From Scolanthus callimorphus (Eukaryota > Cnidaria > Anthozoa > Actiniaria > Edwardsiidae): a stretch of DNA of 64,000 bases. Numbering within the stretch: the first letter of the stretch is position 1; each line of letters opens with the position of its first letter. Positions 24,332-36,165 of this stretch are shown here, one piece after another. Under the pieces are notes generated by a model that saw only the letters and a program-made list of their open reading frames with translations, was not told the origin of the DNA and did not search any database. The stretch spans positions 34,041,205 to 34,105,204 of the forward strand of contig CM066912.1 of assembly GCA_033964015.1 (NCBI GenBank), written 5' to 3'. The position numbers and the translations under genes are program-made.

Positions 24332-24655
24332 GGATGATCCCAACCATAAGCGCGTGCGCCTTTATGTATTTAGAAATAGCCAAGCCGGGGCGTCTCCCAC
24401 TTTAACTAGGGAGATTTAGAAACAGGACGTCGTCTCGAGGACGATGGTGCGTGCGCTCACTAATGGCTGCGCGCGGAAGCTACTGACCAATGAAATTTAA
24501 GATTCGTCAACGCGCGCGCAACCTCACGACCACGTCCTCCATATCACGTTTCTTCTACCAGAATGCAGCGCGCGCTGCTTTCAGTTTGTTCGACAAATAA
24601 CCATCATCTACTAACATGCAACGCGCGCTTGCGTTATAGCTGGGATCATCCATTC
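24331..24655. mobile_element. Inverted-repeat element, ~325 bp, GCGC-rich
   Basis: The left tip TGGATGATCCCAACCATAAG, then CGCGTGCGCC, pairs with the right end (reverse complement GAATGGATGATCCCAGCTAT, then AACGCAAGCGCGC). A related tip, GTGCTTATAGCTGGAATCGT, lies near 29845-29872, so it belongs to a family. It is unclear whether it inserted next to its left neighbour or hosts it. Confidence 0.7.
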
Positions 24656-25486
24656 GGGCCATGCCTTTTTTTCTCGAGAAAACAATAGCTACATCTGAAT
24701 TCCATATTATTTAATACCTTATCTACGCTATCTATTAGAGACTGTATTGAGTCACTTACTGCATTTCAAGGCAAGACATCAGCGGACGTCATCTTCATTC
24801 GACACTCCCCAATCATTCCAGGAACCTGTGGAGAATAAGTGATAACTCGTTTCATTTGGCAACGTTGCCAAGACAACGTACGCGTTTCCAAGACAACACA
24901 CGCCTTCTTCAGCACTTGTGGGGCCTGGGTCTCTGGCTTGGAAAGTCTCGCACGCTTTTTTGCTTGAGGGAAGCGTTATATAATTATGCTATAAATGACA
25001 ATACATAATTGAGTGATAGATAATAAATATGAGGCAAAAACAGTAAACACCAAAACTTTACTGATAAGCCACGTACCTCGTCAGTATCGCGATATCCTCA
25101 TTTTTATTTCCATTTTAAAAATTTACAAACGCCCCGACGGGATTAAAAATATGGGCCCAAAGAATGGATATCATTGGAATCAGTTTTTAAATGCTGGGAT
25201 TAATTATTTTCGCAACTGAAACTGTCAAAATATAATTAATTAGGCGATCTTATATATTCTTCTTACTGTGATATTTAAAAGTTCTTAGTTTCAAATTTAA
25301 CAAATATCCTACAGCCTTGGAAACGTGGAAATGCGCGTATATTGGCTTTTGGGGATTGTTAAGGATTTTTAACACAAAGTACGCCTCCGCTAGCGATTCC
25401 ATCTAAACTCCCATTTGGCGGCCACACGACCACTTTTAACGCAGACGACTTTCTAATTGAGGCTATACCACTAGGAGCCCATTACC
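24656..25486. other. Non-coding stretch
   Basis: Nothing recognised. Confidence 0.4.
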
Positions 25487-25812
25487 TAGGGGCGTCCATC
25501 CAAGGGTAGTGAGATGTAAAACAGCGAATTGGAAAATGTAGCAGGTCTGTAGTTGTTACTCTTAGTGAGCGGAGAGCAACACTAATCTGTTACACTGTAG
25601 CCATTACCTAGGGGCGTCCATCCCAGGGAAGTGAGATGTAAAACAGCGAATTGGAAAATGAAGCAGGTCTGAAGTTGTTGCTCTTAGTGAGCGGAGAGCA
25701 ACACTACATGAATCTGCTACAGTAGCCCATTACCTAGGAGCGTCCATCTAGGGGTAGAAGATGTAAAACAGCGAATTGGAAAATGAAGCAGGTCTGTAGT
25801 TACGTTTAGAAC
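25487..25812. repeat. Tandem repeat of 112-126 bp, 2.8 copies
   Basis: Units start at the ATTACCTAGG box (25491, 25603, 25729) and share AAAACAGCGAATTGGAAAAT and GAGCGGAGAGCAACACTA-type segments. The third unit is truncated. Confidence 0.9.
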
Positions 25813-27379
25813 AATAGATTTGCCGCTTATATAAACTTTTCTTAACAAAGCATACACTACCTGCATTCTAATTGGTTGAGCGAATGTGTGACGTAAGCTT
25901 TGTGTGTAAATTTTAATTTAAAAATAACTTCATTCAGGTGTCATTTTCAACTCACTCGCTACCATTAAGTTGAAACTAAAATCATACCTTTTCACTCGAT
26001 CTTTTGGGCCGTAGGCACGCCCCTACTATTTTGTTTGAACTCTTCCCGTATTTTACCCGTTTTTACTTGGAACTTAGTTTTAACATTTTAGTTTTTAATT
26101 AGTAGTCGGGAGTTTAGAAAGTGATATTGACTAATAAAAAGTAGTAAATATGCAATCGTTTTTCGAAACCCTCATGAATTGAATAATTTGCGCGTAAATA
26201 TTGTTTCATAGTTCATGTTAGAATATAACTCAGATTTTCTAATTAGTTATATGCATTTTGATAAATTCACTTTTAGTCGTAATATCGTTGCACGTTATTT
26301 AGGATAGGAAACCAATTCGTAATACCATTAGTAAAAACAGGTAAAGTAACCTCAATACGTAACGTCGTATCTCTGTAGCGGTGTAAGGCGGAGTTTCTTG
26401 AGTTTTCATTCACAGACGTGCAGTTTAGTTGACTTGCAATTCATAGAACTGCTTTTCCATGGAAAGAGTCAATTTTCAGCGCCCAAACTACTTCTGGCTT
26501 AAGAGGATAAGCCTTTTCCTATCAGGCCTCATTTAGTCACATTTCACAAGGAAAAGATGGGCCACTTCAAATATTGCCTCGATGGGTGGAGGATTAAAAT
26601 GGCTTTTGAGCTTCTAACAGGATTATCCACACCGCTATAGCAATATTCAACAGCATTTCCCTTAGAAAACCAGCGATACTAATATTATCAACCTCAATCA
26701 AATTAGAGTGCATTTTTTACTTGCACTTGTTCCTCGCTGTTGCAAGGTGTTGGGTGTAATTTGGGGCAGTCATATTTAAACATTTGGTCATAAATGACAC
26801 AAAAAAGATAACACTTGAGGAACCAATATCATTTCCTTACAAATGAGGCAAAGTTATATTTTAGAATGGACTGTAAGAAGTATTAATTCTACGCAGCTCA
26901 ATAGCTGCTGCTTATATTATCCGTGCACTGGAAGTACCAGTCCGTATTCCCCGGAGAATTCTCGCGAATGTTGTACTAGAAGACCCAGTGGAACTCTGAC
27001 TGTGTTAGAGGATTGAATTTCAGATTCCTGTGAGATATACTGTGGCTTGCTCGTCAGTCTAAGTGCAACAATGTTTTAGTTATCTGTCCCGCAACATCAA
27101 GGAGTCACCTTTTCATTTTTCGTAGCAACACGAACCTATGATCGTTTATGCATCGTAAGTTTTGCTTCCTCAAAAAAACGTTAATTTAAGTCCCTGATTT
27201 AAGTGTAAAATTGTTAACATAACGTTTTTGTATCTGTCATTCAGGGCTTCCATTCGTGTTTACTGTGTTTGAGGACAAGAACACGCTGTGAAAATGAAAG
27301 AATCATCATTCATGTGAAAAGTGAATCCATTTGACATCAGATCCCCTGGAAGTGTCTGTGCTAAAACAACAACTCAACG
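25813..27379. other. Upstream region of the GPCR gene
   Basis: No coding exon is visible. A possible 5' UTR intron runs from a donor GTAAGT at 27155 to an acceptor TTTTTGTATCTGTCATTCAG ending at 27244. The leader would then run from 27245 to the start codon at 27380. No TATA box could be assigned. Confidence 0.35.
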
Positions 27380-27401
27380 ATGAATTCAACTTCTCAACCC
27401 G
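27380..27401 (+). CDS. GPCR, coding exon 1 (22 nt)
   Basis: ATG AAT TCA ACT TCT CAA CCC G followed by a consensus donor GTAAGT at 27402. It encodes MNSTSQP plus the first base of the next codon, giving the sequon NST typical of an extracellular GPCR N-terminus. Joining it to the acceptor at 34977-34978 keeps the frame and yields E8. The long exon has no in-frame Met before TM2 and a TGA upstream at 34939, so an upstream start exon is required. This is the only good ATG-plus-donor candidate I found in the right phase. The 7577-bp intron is inferred, not proven; other leader exons are possible. Confidence 0.62.
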
Positions 27402-27924
27402 GTAAGTAAGCTAGAAATGTGTTTCTCCGAAATTCCATAACCTATTGGAAAGTTTGTATGTGCTAACTTTGGTTTATAGCAATGCAAAACACCAAAACAA
27501 CGAATTCGTAGTGCATGATTTGCATAGTGTTGTAGCTTCACTGGTTTTAGGACACGATTTCAGATGATGAGCTATTTGCAGTTATTAATCACTTAAAAAG
27601 ATAAACTACCGAAAATCAATCACGTCTAGCTAAATGTCTACCATACCATATGCACAAGATATGACCCCTTTGGCAATGAAATTTCATAAACGAATTTTAA
27701 ACTGACATGTGAAAGTTTGAATCCTTTCATCGAGTTTGCGATCAATCAAATCTGATTTGCATTGCGCATATAAAGCTCTTTTGACGTTTCAGACGTAAAT
27801 CGCATTGTCTTTTATAATAAAAGTGATAGAATAATATAAGTGATCCTTTTTATTAGGTTAAATAAGCTTGAATGGGGCTTTGACTAATTGACGACGATAA
27901 TCCATGATTCTTTATAATTTCACC

Positions 27925-28450
27925 CTAGAAAGTGCAAACCCCATAGTCAAGACCAGCGGACTCCTGTTTGGTAGTTTTTGTTTAATCGCCCACACAGAAA
28001 GACTGTATTACTGCTATTCTCATAACACTGCAAACTCTCACTTTTAATTTCCAGTTGACAAACTAGCGTATTGGCAACTGTCAATCAAACCTTAAATACG
28101 CGGTGAACGATGTCTTGTTGGCCGGACGAATTTCGTATTCGAAAATTATAGTATGCAAAGCCTCAAAATATCTTACAGATGTTTCCCCTAGAAAGTGCAA
28201 ACCCCATAGTCAAGACTAACGGACTCCTGTTTGGTAGTTTTTGTTTAATCGCCCACACAGAAAGACTGTATTACTGCTATTCTCATAACACTGCAAACTC
28301 TCACTTTTAATTTCCAGTTGACAAACTAGCGTATTGGCAACTGTCAATCAAACCTTAAATACGCGGTGAACGATGTCTTGTTGGCCGGACGAATTTCGTA
28401 TTCGAAAATTATAGTATGCAAAGCCCCAAAATATCTTACAGATGTTTCCC
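27925..28450. repeat. Recent 263-bp tandem duplication
   Basis: Unit 27925-28187 is followed at once by 28188-28450, which begins with the same CTAGAAAGTGCAAACCCCAT. Only about three substitutions separate them (for example ACCAGCGG and ACTAACGG), so the duplication is young or still being homogenised. Confidence 0.95.
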
Positions 28451-29884
28451 ACATCTTTTAGGTTTTATTGACGAGGCAAACGCTAGTGGGTCATCGAGAG
28501 TTGTCGGAATTACTTGAAAAATAGCACTTTGAGATTTCCGAGACGTGCTTACTACTACGCAATTTAAGACCAAATGCGACTCTTACTTCCTTGACACATC
28601 ATTAGAAGGACAGAATTGGTGCATGACGTTCGATTGGTTTCACTTAACAATCGATGAAAACAGGTGGTCGCAATTTCGTTGGCACTAATTTTGAAACCAA
28701 TTGTCAATATATCGTTCGCGATTGATATGAATTCTCACGTCGTAGCACTTGTAAGGTGATGCAAATAACATGAACGTGATCATAGTTTGTTTGGGGGGTA
28801 AAAATGTCGTGTTAAGGTAACTAATCATTTGTTAAATAAAAACGGTGCTAAAATGGATATCTAATCCTGGACTGAGACAAAGGATCAGAGGTGAAAAGGT
28901 TAAGGGGTCGCACCAGTAAAGGATCAGAAGTCGGTGATGTTTAGCAGGTCGACCAGAATCAGGAAGCAGCTGTTCTGTATTGTGTTCATTGTCGAAAATA
29001 TAAAATTACTCCGTGCGTTCGGGACACTCCATTTAAAAATCCACACTTTCGGTTAGAAAGATCAAATATTTTACACTGCATTGGAGTTAAAACTGTTTCC
29101 AAAAATATGGGATCAGTTGGACATACCTTGTCATACACCTTGTCTCAAAAATAATGACAAAACATGTTATATACACTAGCCCATACAATTGGGGGTTGTA
29201 CCCCTTGTCTTATCGAAGTCTAGCTGCATGTTCTTTGAGGATTATGTAACTTCTTAATATATAAACCAACTTAACCGTTATGGCGATGGGGCAGCGCTCG
29301 TGTGGCTTCACCGCCCGCGCGGGTATTATGAGTAGATCGCTCGATGACTCGGAGCGGATTTCAGATGAGTGACAAAATTTAAACGCAAATACCAGTCGTC
29401 CAATCAGGATTTGACAGACCAATCGGAATTAAATGAGACTTATATACGAGTTTCCAACTCCAAAGCTTATGAAGATATAAGCTCAAGGTTTTGTGTTCAA
29501 GTAGTCAGCTTATAGTCAAAGAAAAAAATTTCAATTTTTCGGGAAATTGAACTAGGATATGATATTTAGATAGTAAGGCCTATTATAATAAAGCTACGCT
29601 ATAACGCGCGCTCTGATTGGTCCAAATCTATGGTTCTCTCCCGCTATATCATAAAAGCATTAGAGCACAACTTTCTATGACTTTATCGGCAAATAGAGCA
29701 CTTGTGATGCTTAAATAATTAATGCGTGCGCTGCATGTCGGTAGCGGTGTTACATTTTACGAATCAAGAGCCTTGTATGTACGCGTTGCATCCTGGTAAT
29801 TGTGTTACATCCCAAAGGCATTTCTAAAGAAAAGAGAGCGCGCGTGCTTATAGCTGGAATCGTCCATTCTTCGTACAGTCTTGA

Positions 29885-29930
29885 TAGAGGAGCTCCTTAG
29901 CGGCCGAAGGCCGCAGAGCGGAGCACCATA
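29885..29930. repeat. GC-rich dispersed motif, orientation 1
   Basis: GGAGCTCCTTAGCGGCCGAA followed by GGCCGCAGAGCGGAGCACCAT. The same motif lies inverted at 33862-33906. Confidence 0.75.
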
Positions 29931-30794
29931 GGTATCGCAGGAAGAATACAATAGAATTCCGGTATACGATCGACTTCATTTTTCATGGTTCAGCAGTATT
30001 CCCATTTGGGTATCGGGGGCGCCGCGTCCGTATCTGCGCGCCCCTTCCACAGGCATCCCAAAAACCGTATTTCATTTCGGCGGGAAAATACTGCGCGTCC
30101 GTTAACAGAAAAATATGTAACCGGGAGCTCCGCTTTTAGCCAGTGGCTAAATCTATATATTAATTTTGATCAACGTAAAGAAACGCTATCGTACGACCCA
30201 ATTGCACGATCTCGTTCTATGAAGAAGGTTGAATTTTGAATTAAATGCATAAATCAAAGAAGGAAGAGCGCTTTGTTTACATTTCTGACAGAAAGAGAAG
30301 AAAGAACAGAATTACAAGATTTTTGAGTCCCTTTCTCGGACGGTTCATTTCGGTTTACCTCTGACGTAACGGTGTGAGCTGAATGGGAGGTTTGCGATCG
30401 ACGTGATGTCTGCAACCACTAGGTTCTCGTTCGTCCCGTCTAGTGCGGATACTATGAATTGTGCCCAAGGGTTCAAAAGCAATCACGAAAACACTCACTC
30501 AAAAACGACATCCAACAAGGTCTTCAGAGCAAGTTTTTGAAACCATGAATAGCAAATCATGACAAGAACATTTTAAGCTAGATTAAGGTGGGAAATAAAA
30601 CAAGGAATTCAAAACATTTGATAGCTAGGTCATGATGACCACTTGCGGTCAGATAGAGAGATATCTTACATATTAATTTGTAGTCGGTTATTAAAAGTTG
30701 TTAATCTTCTTGTCGGGCTATCCTATCAGGTATCAGTGTGGTTCAGGTAGACATGAAATAATATTTAGTAACTATGGAAGAGTCCAAGAACCAG

Positions 30795-31010
30795 ACGATC
30801 TTTCACATTAGGACAGTGTAGAGTATGCGCTATTTTTAACATCTTATGAGCAAGAGTCCATTACTAGGAGTGAAGATATTTCACATTAGCACTGTCCGCC
30901 AACACTGTAGATTATTAGCTATTTTTAGTATCTTATGATCAGGAGTCTTTTACTAGGAGTGGCAATCTTTCATGTTAGGACTATCAACCAACACTGTAGA
31001 TTATGTGCAA
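30795..31010. repeat. Diverged ~80-90-bp tandem repeat, 2.5 copies
   Basis: Shared boxes in order: TTTCACATTAG, CACTGTAGA, GCTATTTTTA, ATCTTATGA and TTACTAGGAGTG. Diverged, so an old array. Confidence 0.7.
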
Positions 31011-31771
31011 TTTTAGCTTGAGCGTTCTGAAGCTCATTTTAGGAAACGACATTTCGAACCGATTGTACGATAAGCTGACATTAGTCACAGTTCTTTCTTT
31101 CGAGTTTCGTGTTCCAAGTTTTACGTCACTTACTCCCCTCTTCTTTCGAGTACCTGAAATGTCCTTCAGACAATTAAAGTAATAGCGCAACTAGTGTAAG
31201 TAAGTCAAGGGGGATCTAACCACATTAAAAGGAAAAGAGAGCTTAAAAAATTCTTATGAAGTCAGGAATTTGAGGATGCGCTCGCCAGATATGAGTAATT
31301 AAGGATGAACTTGGAGATGACAGTTTGTGTGATTTGTGGTTTTTCGTCTAGGTTTTGCCGATACTGTTTCCTACCATAACCGATTACAAATGACAATGAA
31401 GTGGAAATACATCAGTCTGGCTTGATTCATTCCCATAAAACACGGCACAGATCACTTAGTTACCGGTTCGCGGGTGGTTGAATCTTTGGACGGAGTGTTG
31501 CAAGGAAAATTGATGCCTTAAGTTGTTCAAAAAGAAAGGATACTTGTTCCAGAATCATGCTTGCTTGGAGACTTCAACTTTAACATCATGAATGAAACAC
31601 TTTTGCGCCATTTCAAACGGCGTAAGTATCAATAAATTCAATATTTATCGCATTTCTTTTGCCAGTTTCAAGTTTTATCCTTATACTATTATTAGCAGCG
31701 ATCAAGGAAAGTTAATCGCGCCACCGAATCTTTAATAATATGTTATTGAAGATAATATATTAATAGAAAAA

Positions 31772-32036
31772 CACGAGTTGCGCAGTGTGTAAAGCGCAAT
31801 GTCTCTCACATATGTGCACCGGCTTCAATTCCCAGTAGGTGGCAGCTGGGATTTTATCTGCTGTTTCGAACCTTGTGTTAGATTGTGCTCATCGTGAGTT
31901 GAAGGTGATTCGTCACTTCTCGTGTGTTTCATGTCTTTCGGATGAGACGACAAACCGAGGTTCCGTCTCTCAGCTCACTACACTTAACCATAACACGAGG
32001 GATGTTAAAACAACCACAGTACTCACTACATAATGA
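31772..32036 (+). mobile_element. tRNA-derived SINE
   Basis: The head resembles a tRNA: an A-box-like TTGCGCAGTGTGTAAAGCGC, then a B-box-like GGCTTCAATTCCC 45 nt later. The body carries TTTCGGATGAGACGACAAAC followed by CGAGG, a motif seen in SINE and LINE 3' regions of several animal groups. No poly-A tail is clear and the right edge is approximate. Confidence 0.6.
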
Positions 32037-33861
32037 TATATCTAACAAGTTCCACTCATGATTGTAAACTGCATTGTATAAATCACAGTCCGCATCTTAG
32101 GGATCAGACATCTTAGGTCTACATCTGTAAACCGCATTTGAACATTCATATGGATATTTGCGGTATACAAGTGCATACATTTCATTTCATATTGCTGTTC
32201 TGCTACCGAAGAGTTTTGTTTTCGATTTTCCAAAATATAGGTCACAGCTCCATTTGAAGCACATTGTTAAGCTGTGAAAGAAGAACAAAAGGAAATCAGA
32301 TTCTGTAAATCGACTGTTCAGACATTCCTGTCTAACACGAGCTATTTCATTTTAGAGGGAAAACGTTTGTAAGAATACCGCAGATAAATCAAAATCACAA
32401 CCTTTGGACCCTTCACAGATGAAGACACATTCACACATCGAACCAACGTCGTACCCAACCAAACCTTGGCGTTGGCACGGCGACTTAATGCGACTTCGTT
32501 TAGAACAAAATTAAGTCTCTTTTCTGATCATTTGGTTTTACTAGTTTCGTAAGAAACATTGATCAGTTTGATCAAACCTAGCTGTCAATGATATATAAAA
32601 ACTCACAAAGAGAGAAAAAACTTCTTTATTTTGCTCCTTATCAGTTTCGTGTAGACACAATTGATGTGGAATTACTTCTGGGAATTCAACCCGCGTAATA
32701 GCCCTGCCCGACTAATCCTCCCAATTCGAGAGGGAAAGATACTTCAAAGGATAATACTTGAACCTAAAAAAAGTATAAAAATAAATCCTATTATGGCGCC
32801 TTTGGTGCTTTAACCCCAATACGTTAACTTCTCCCAACAACAACAGTAGATTTGCAAGCTTAAAATTTGATGAGAATTTACCAATTTATCTCATCCTTTC
32901 TGATGATCAAGAAATTGTATTGCGATAACAATGGAGAGTTGCTGCCTATGTGTAGTAGTGAGTCAAATGATCATCTACCACATTCTCCTAACTAGCTTTT
33001 ATTGCCATTGAGAATTTGGATCCTGAGAGCGTTAATCTTTCAAAGGGAGCAGTTTGAAACGTGATTTGGGGTTTTAGGAAATTCAAGAACTTTTCCCTAA
33101 AGCTGTCATCTTGTTATAACTTTGATTGGTCATGATATAGAATGTCTGCGGTCCTTTCTTTGTTTGGAAATTGGATAAAGTCTGCTTCTAGCACTGAATT
33201 CGCCTTTTTATAGACAGTATTTTCATGCGCGCTTGCTCGAACACCCACATAAATGCAGATTTGTATTCATTTTTTTTAAGAATAATCGGGCCTTTATACC
33301 AGAGTATATCAGCTTTTCGTAAGACGCCCCCGTATGTGGGTGGTGTTGCCCTCATCAAACTCTGTCTTCCCTTTGCAAAAAGCTATGTTAAGTAATAGTT
33401 AGAATTTGGAGGATTCACAAATGCTAGGGAGAGGTTGCTATGTTACATGAAACTTTCAAAAAACTCATGGTTATTCATCATTCAACTGCTCACGTGGCCA
33501 TGCTCATCATGCAGTGTGCTCTATATAAAGTATACTAATGTTTTAAATAGCACTTAAAAAAGAACGGTGGCTAGTAAAACAAAGTTTATATCACGAATGT
33601 GACGAAAAGGTGGTGGCCACTAAGCATGATTGATAACGGCTAATTTCATGTTACTAGACCATTTTTCCAATACTAGACTAACTGCCGTGAAAATGCGCAC
33701 ACAAAACAGAGGTCGAAACTGAAGTGTGCAGTATTACATCTTCCAGTGTTAAGTGATAAAAAAGATTAGGGGATTGAATAAGTGCTGGTTTACGCCTTAG
33801 GTATAAGCTACATGCGCAATAGCTAAATTTATGACCTACAATAACAATAGGGGCCGAAAAA

Positions 33862-33906
33862 CATGGTGCTCCGCTCTGCGGCCTTCGGCCACTAGGGAGC
33901 TCCGCT
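33862..33906. repeat. GC-rich dispersed motif, orientation 2
   Basis: ATGGTGCTCCGCTCTGCGGC followed by CTTCGGCCACTAGGGAGCTCC, the reverse complement of 29885-29930 with a few changes. The pair brackets about 4 kb of the GPCR intron. Confidence 0.75.
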
Positions 33907-33952
33907 TGAAAAAAAGACCTAATTTGGCTTTGGCCGCGAGTGTCTCGAAAAA

Positions 33953-34203
33953 CGCGAAATCTTCGTAGAAATCTTCGGTAGTTTGCTTGTTGTTCGATGA
34001 AATGGCCGCGCGAGCGCTGGGGCATAGTGCGCCTGGTTAAAAATTGCGCCCTGGGGGGAGGGTGGGCGGGGAGAAAGCGTTTTCTCCCCGCCCACCCTCC
34101 CCCAGGGCGCATTTTTTAACCAGGCGCACTATGCCCCAGCGCTCGCGCGGCCATCTCATCGAACAACAAGCAAGCTACCGAAGATTTCTACGAACATTTC
34201 GCG
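33953..34203. repeat. Near-perfect palindrome, two ~124-bp arms, 4-nt loop
   Basis: Arm 33953-34076 is the reverse complement of 34081-34203 with about four mismatches and one single-base indel. The centre is GAGAAA-GCGT-TTTCTC. The arms are GC-rich (GCGCGAGCGCTGGGGCATAG; GGAGGGTGGGCGGGGAGAAA). If transcribed within the GPCR intron it would form one long hairpin RNA. It could equally be a foldback element or an assembly chimera. Confidence 0.9.
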
Positions 34204-34551
34204 GATAAAAACCTGCTAAAACCCCACTAAACCGCCAGCTACGCAGGCTACGTCAGCTCGATTCAGGTTATTGATTTTGATTCCTAATGCTTTGTCGGGT
34301 AGAATCGGGGATGATTTATTTCCTGTGCATCTGTCACTTCTGATAACACTGCATCAAGGACAATGGGCGACCATTTCTGTTTTCCCGATCGTATGTCCCA
34401 TTCAATCAAAACACAACGCCGGTAATTCCCGATATGCGTTTTCATAAGAATGGGATTGACGGGGAGAGTAGGGACATCAAGGATGCGAGATCGCCCTTGT
34501 CGGCTCCCGACATAAAGATCGCCCCATGTGAAGGGTCCCACAGAAGTTTTG

Positions 34552-34735
34552 GATCCCGGATCCCGACCCGTGGATCCTGGATCCCGTTCTCTGGATCCCG
34601 GATCCCACACTACTGGATCCCGGATCCCACACCACTGGATTTCGGATCCCAAACTCTGGATCCCGGATCCTATACTCTGATCCCGGATCCCAAACCTCAA
34701 ATTTAGCAGGATCCCGGATCCCCTAACATAGGGCG
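34552..34735. repeat. GGATCCCGGATCCC-type minisatellite
   Basis: Irregular array of TGGATCCCGGATCCCACAC and shortened units, about nine copies. Related GGAATCC/GGGAATCC words occur near 36.77-36.89 kb. Confidence 0.85.
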
Positions 34736-34978
34736 ATATAAGGCTCACAAATGGCGGATCCCTGTGGCGGATCAATTATCGCACGTAACGATTATTTTGC
34801 AGTACACGCTTGCTCGCGTAGAGATGGATGCATAGCAAAAGATGATCACAATTTTGCCAAATCACGGTCTCGCAGAGAAAAACAGGGTGCTCGCAAACTC
34901 GCGAATACTCACAAAGGCCCATCGGGTGCTCTTGCATGTGAAACCCAGTCTTAACGAAGTTTTTCTTTCTTTTCTCAG

Positions 34979-36165
34979 AGAGTAATGTAACAGGATTCCG
35001 TCTTCCAGCACACTGCTTCTACAAGTACGACCTGAACATCCAAGTGGTTCTTACTCTCGCCTACGCTGTTATCTTCCCAATAGCGTTGCTTGGCAACAGC
35101 CTGGTATTGTTCGTGGTCTATCGACACAGGAGTCTACGCAATGCGCTAAACTATTTAATCGTGAACATGGCGATTGCGGATCTATTAGTGACCATATTCA
35201 CCATGCCTTATTCCGTTAGTTATCTCTTCATAGAGAACCGCTGGTTCGGTGGGATATTCGGTGATATACTATGCAAGATAATTCATTCATCACTGGCCAT
35301 CTCCATAGCAGCATCGATTTTCACTCTCACCACAATAACTATCGATAGATTTATCTCCATCGTCTACGTATGGAAGCAATCACTCACGCTCGGTACCTCA
35401 AAGCTGGCGCTGATACTCATATGGGTTTTCTCTATTGGAATGTTCGGTTTCTACTTTAAAGTTTATCGCGTTCAGTACAATATCGGTGCCTTCCGTTGCG
35501 ATCCAACTTATGATTTCCTGCCGGCAGAATTTCCCCGGATCTTTGCAGTCTGCATGTTCGTGTTCCTCTACGCAGTACCGCTACTGCTAATGGCGGTCCT
35601 TTACTCCATAATTGGTCGCAAATTGTTCAAGAACAATATGGGAGGCGGCGGGGACGCGCAGATTGACAATAAGAAAAAGCGAGTCATCAAAATGTTGATC
35701 ACATGTACGATATTCTTTGCTATCTGCTGGCTTCCGCTGCATATTCTTCACTTCTTGATATATTTTGACATTTTATCTTTCTTCTGTTCGCCGTTGTTTT
35801 TGAGGCTGTTTGGTTTTTGGTTGGGGCATGCAAACAGCGCAGTGAACCCTTGTCTGTATGTTATATTCAATAAAACTTTTAGAAAAGCCTTCCTTAACGC
35901 GCTACATATAAAAAGATTCGACAGTGTCAACTCTCAAGTCAACAGCACAAGGCGGACAACGCTAAGGAGACGAGTATCCTCCGAACTCAACGACAACAAT
36001 AACGGGAAAAAATTTCGCGCACGCTCGAGCAAGTTTCGGGTATCATTCGCCAAAGCGTATGCCAAATTACGCAACGGGGGAAGCGAAGACGAGCCGAGTG
36101 ATCCATCGAGCATCGAAAAGAGAAAATCCATGGTGGTTGTATCCGAGCGAATGACGTGCTTATAA
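34979..36165 (+). CDS. Class A (rhodopsin family) GPCR, main exon
   Basis: Seven-helix receptor of the plasma membrane, expected to signal through G proteins. With exon 1 the protein is 402 residues. Sequons are NST (2-4) and NVT (10-12). Landmarks: GNS in TM1 (N47), IADL in TM2 (D75), Trp after TM2 in ENRWFGG, the Cys106-Cys181 pair for the extracellular disulfide, DRF at 130-132 in place of DRY, W156 in TM4, P208 and Y216 in TM5, CWLP at 257-260 in TM6 and NPCLY at 297-301 in TM7, then helix 8 KTFRKAFL. The C-tail is rich in Arg and Ser and could bind arrestin. ICL3 is short, with a GGGG stretch and a KKKR cluster. TM6-TM7 (HANSAVNP) resemble peptide receptors of the galanin/NPFF/QRFP type, but the ligand cannot be told. 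Frame intact, ends TGC TTA TAA. Confidence 0.93.

Larger units (their letters stand above)
27402..34978 (+). other. Predicted GPCR intron 1 (7.6 kb)
   Basis: Bounded by donor GTAAGT and acceptor TTTTTCTTTCTTTTCTCAG. It holds a 263-bp tandem duplication, a diverged repeat near 30.8 kb, a SINE near 31.8 kb, two oppositely oriented copies of a GC-rich motif, a 250-bp palindrome and a GGATCCC-type minisatellite. No other exon was recognised. Confidence 0.55.

Noticed and set aside
33678..34112. 144-codon minus-strand frame near 33.9 kb
   Set aside because: Runs through the GC-rich palindrome within the GPCR intron; no family resemblance.
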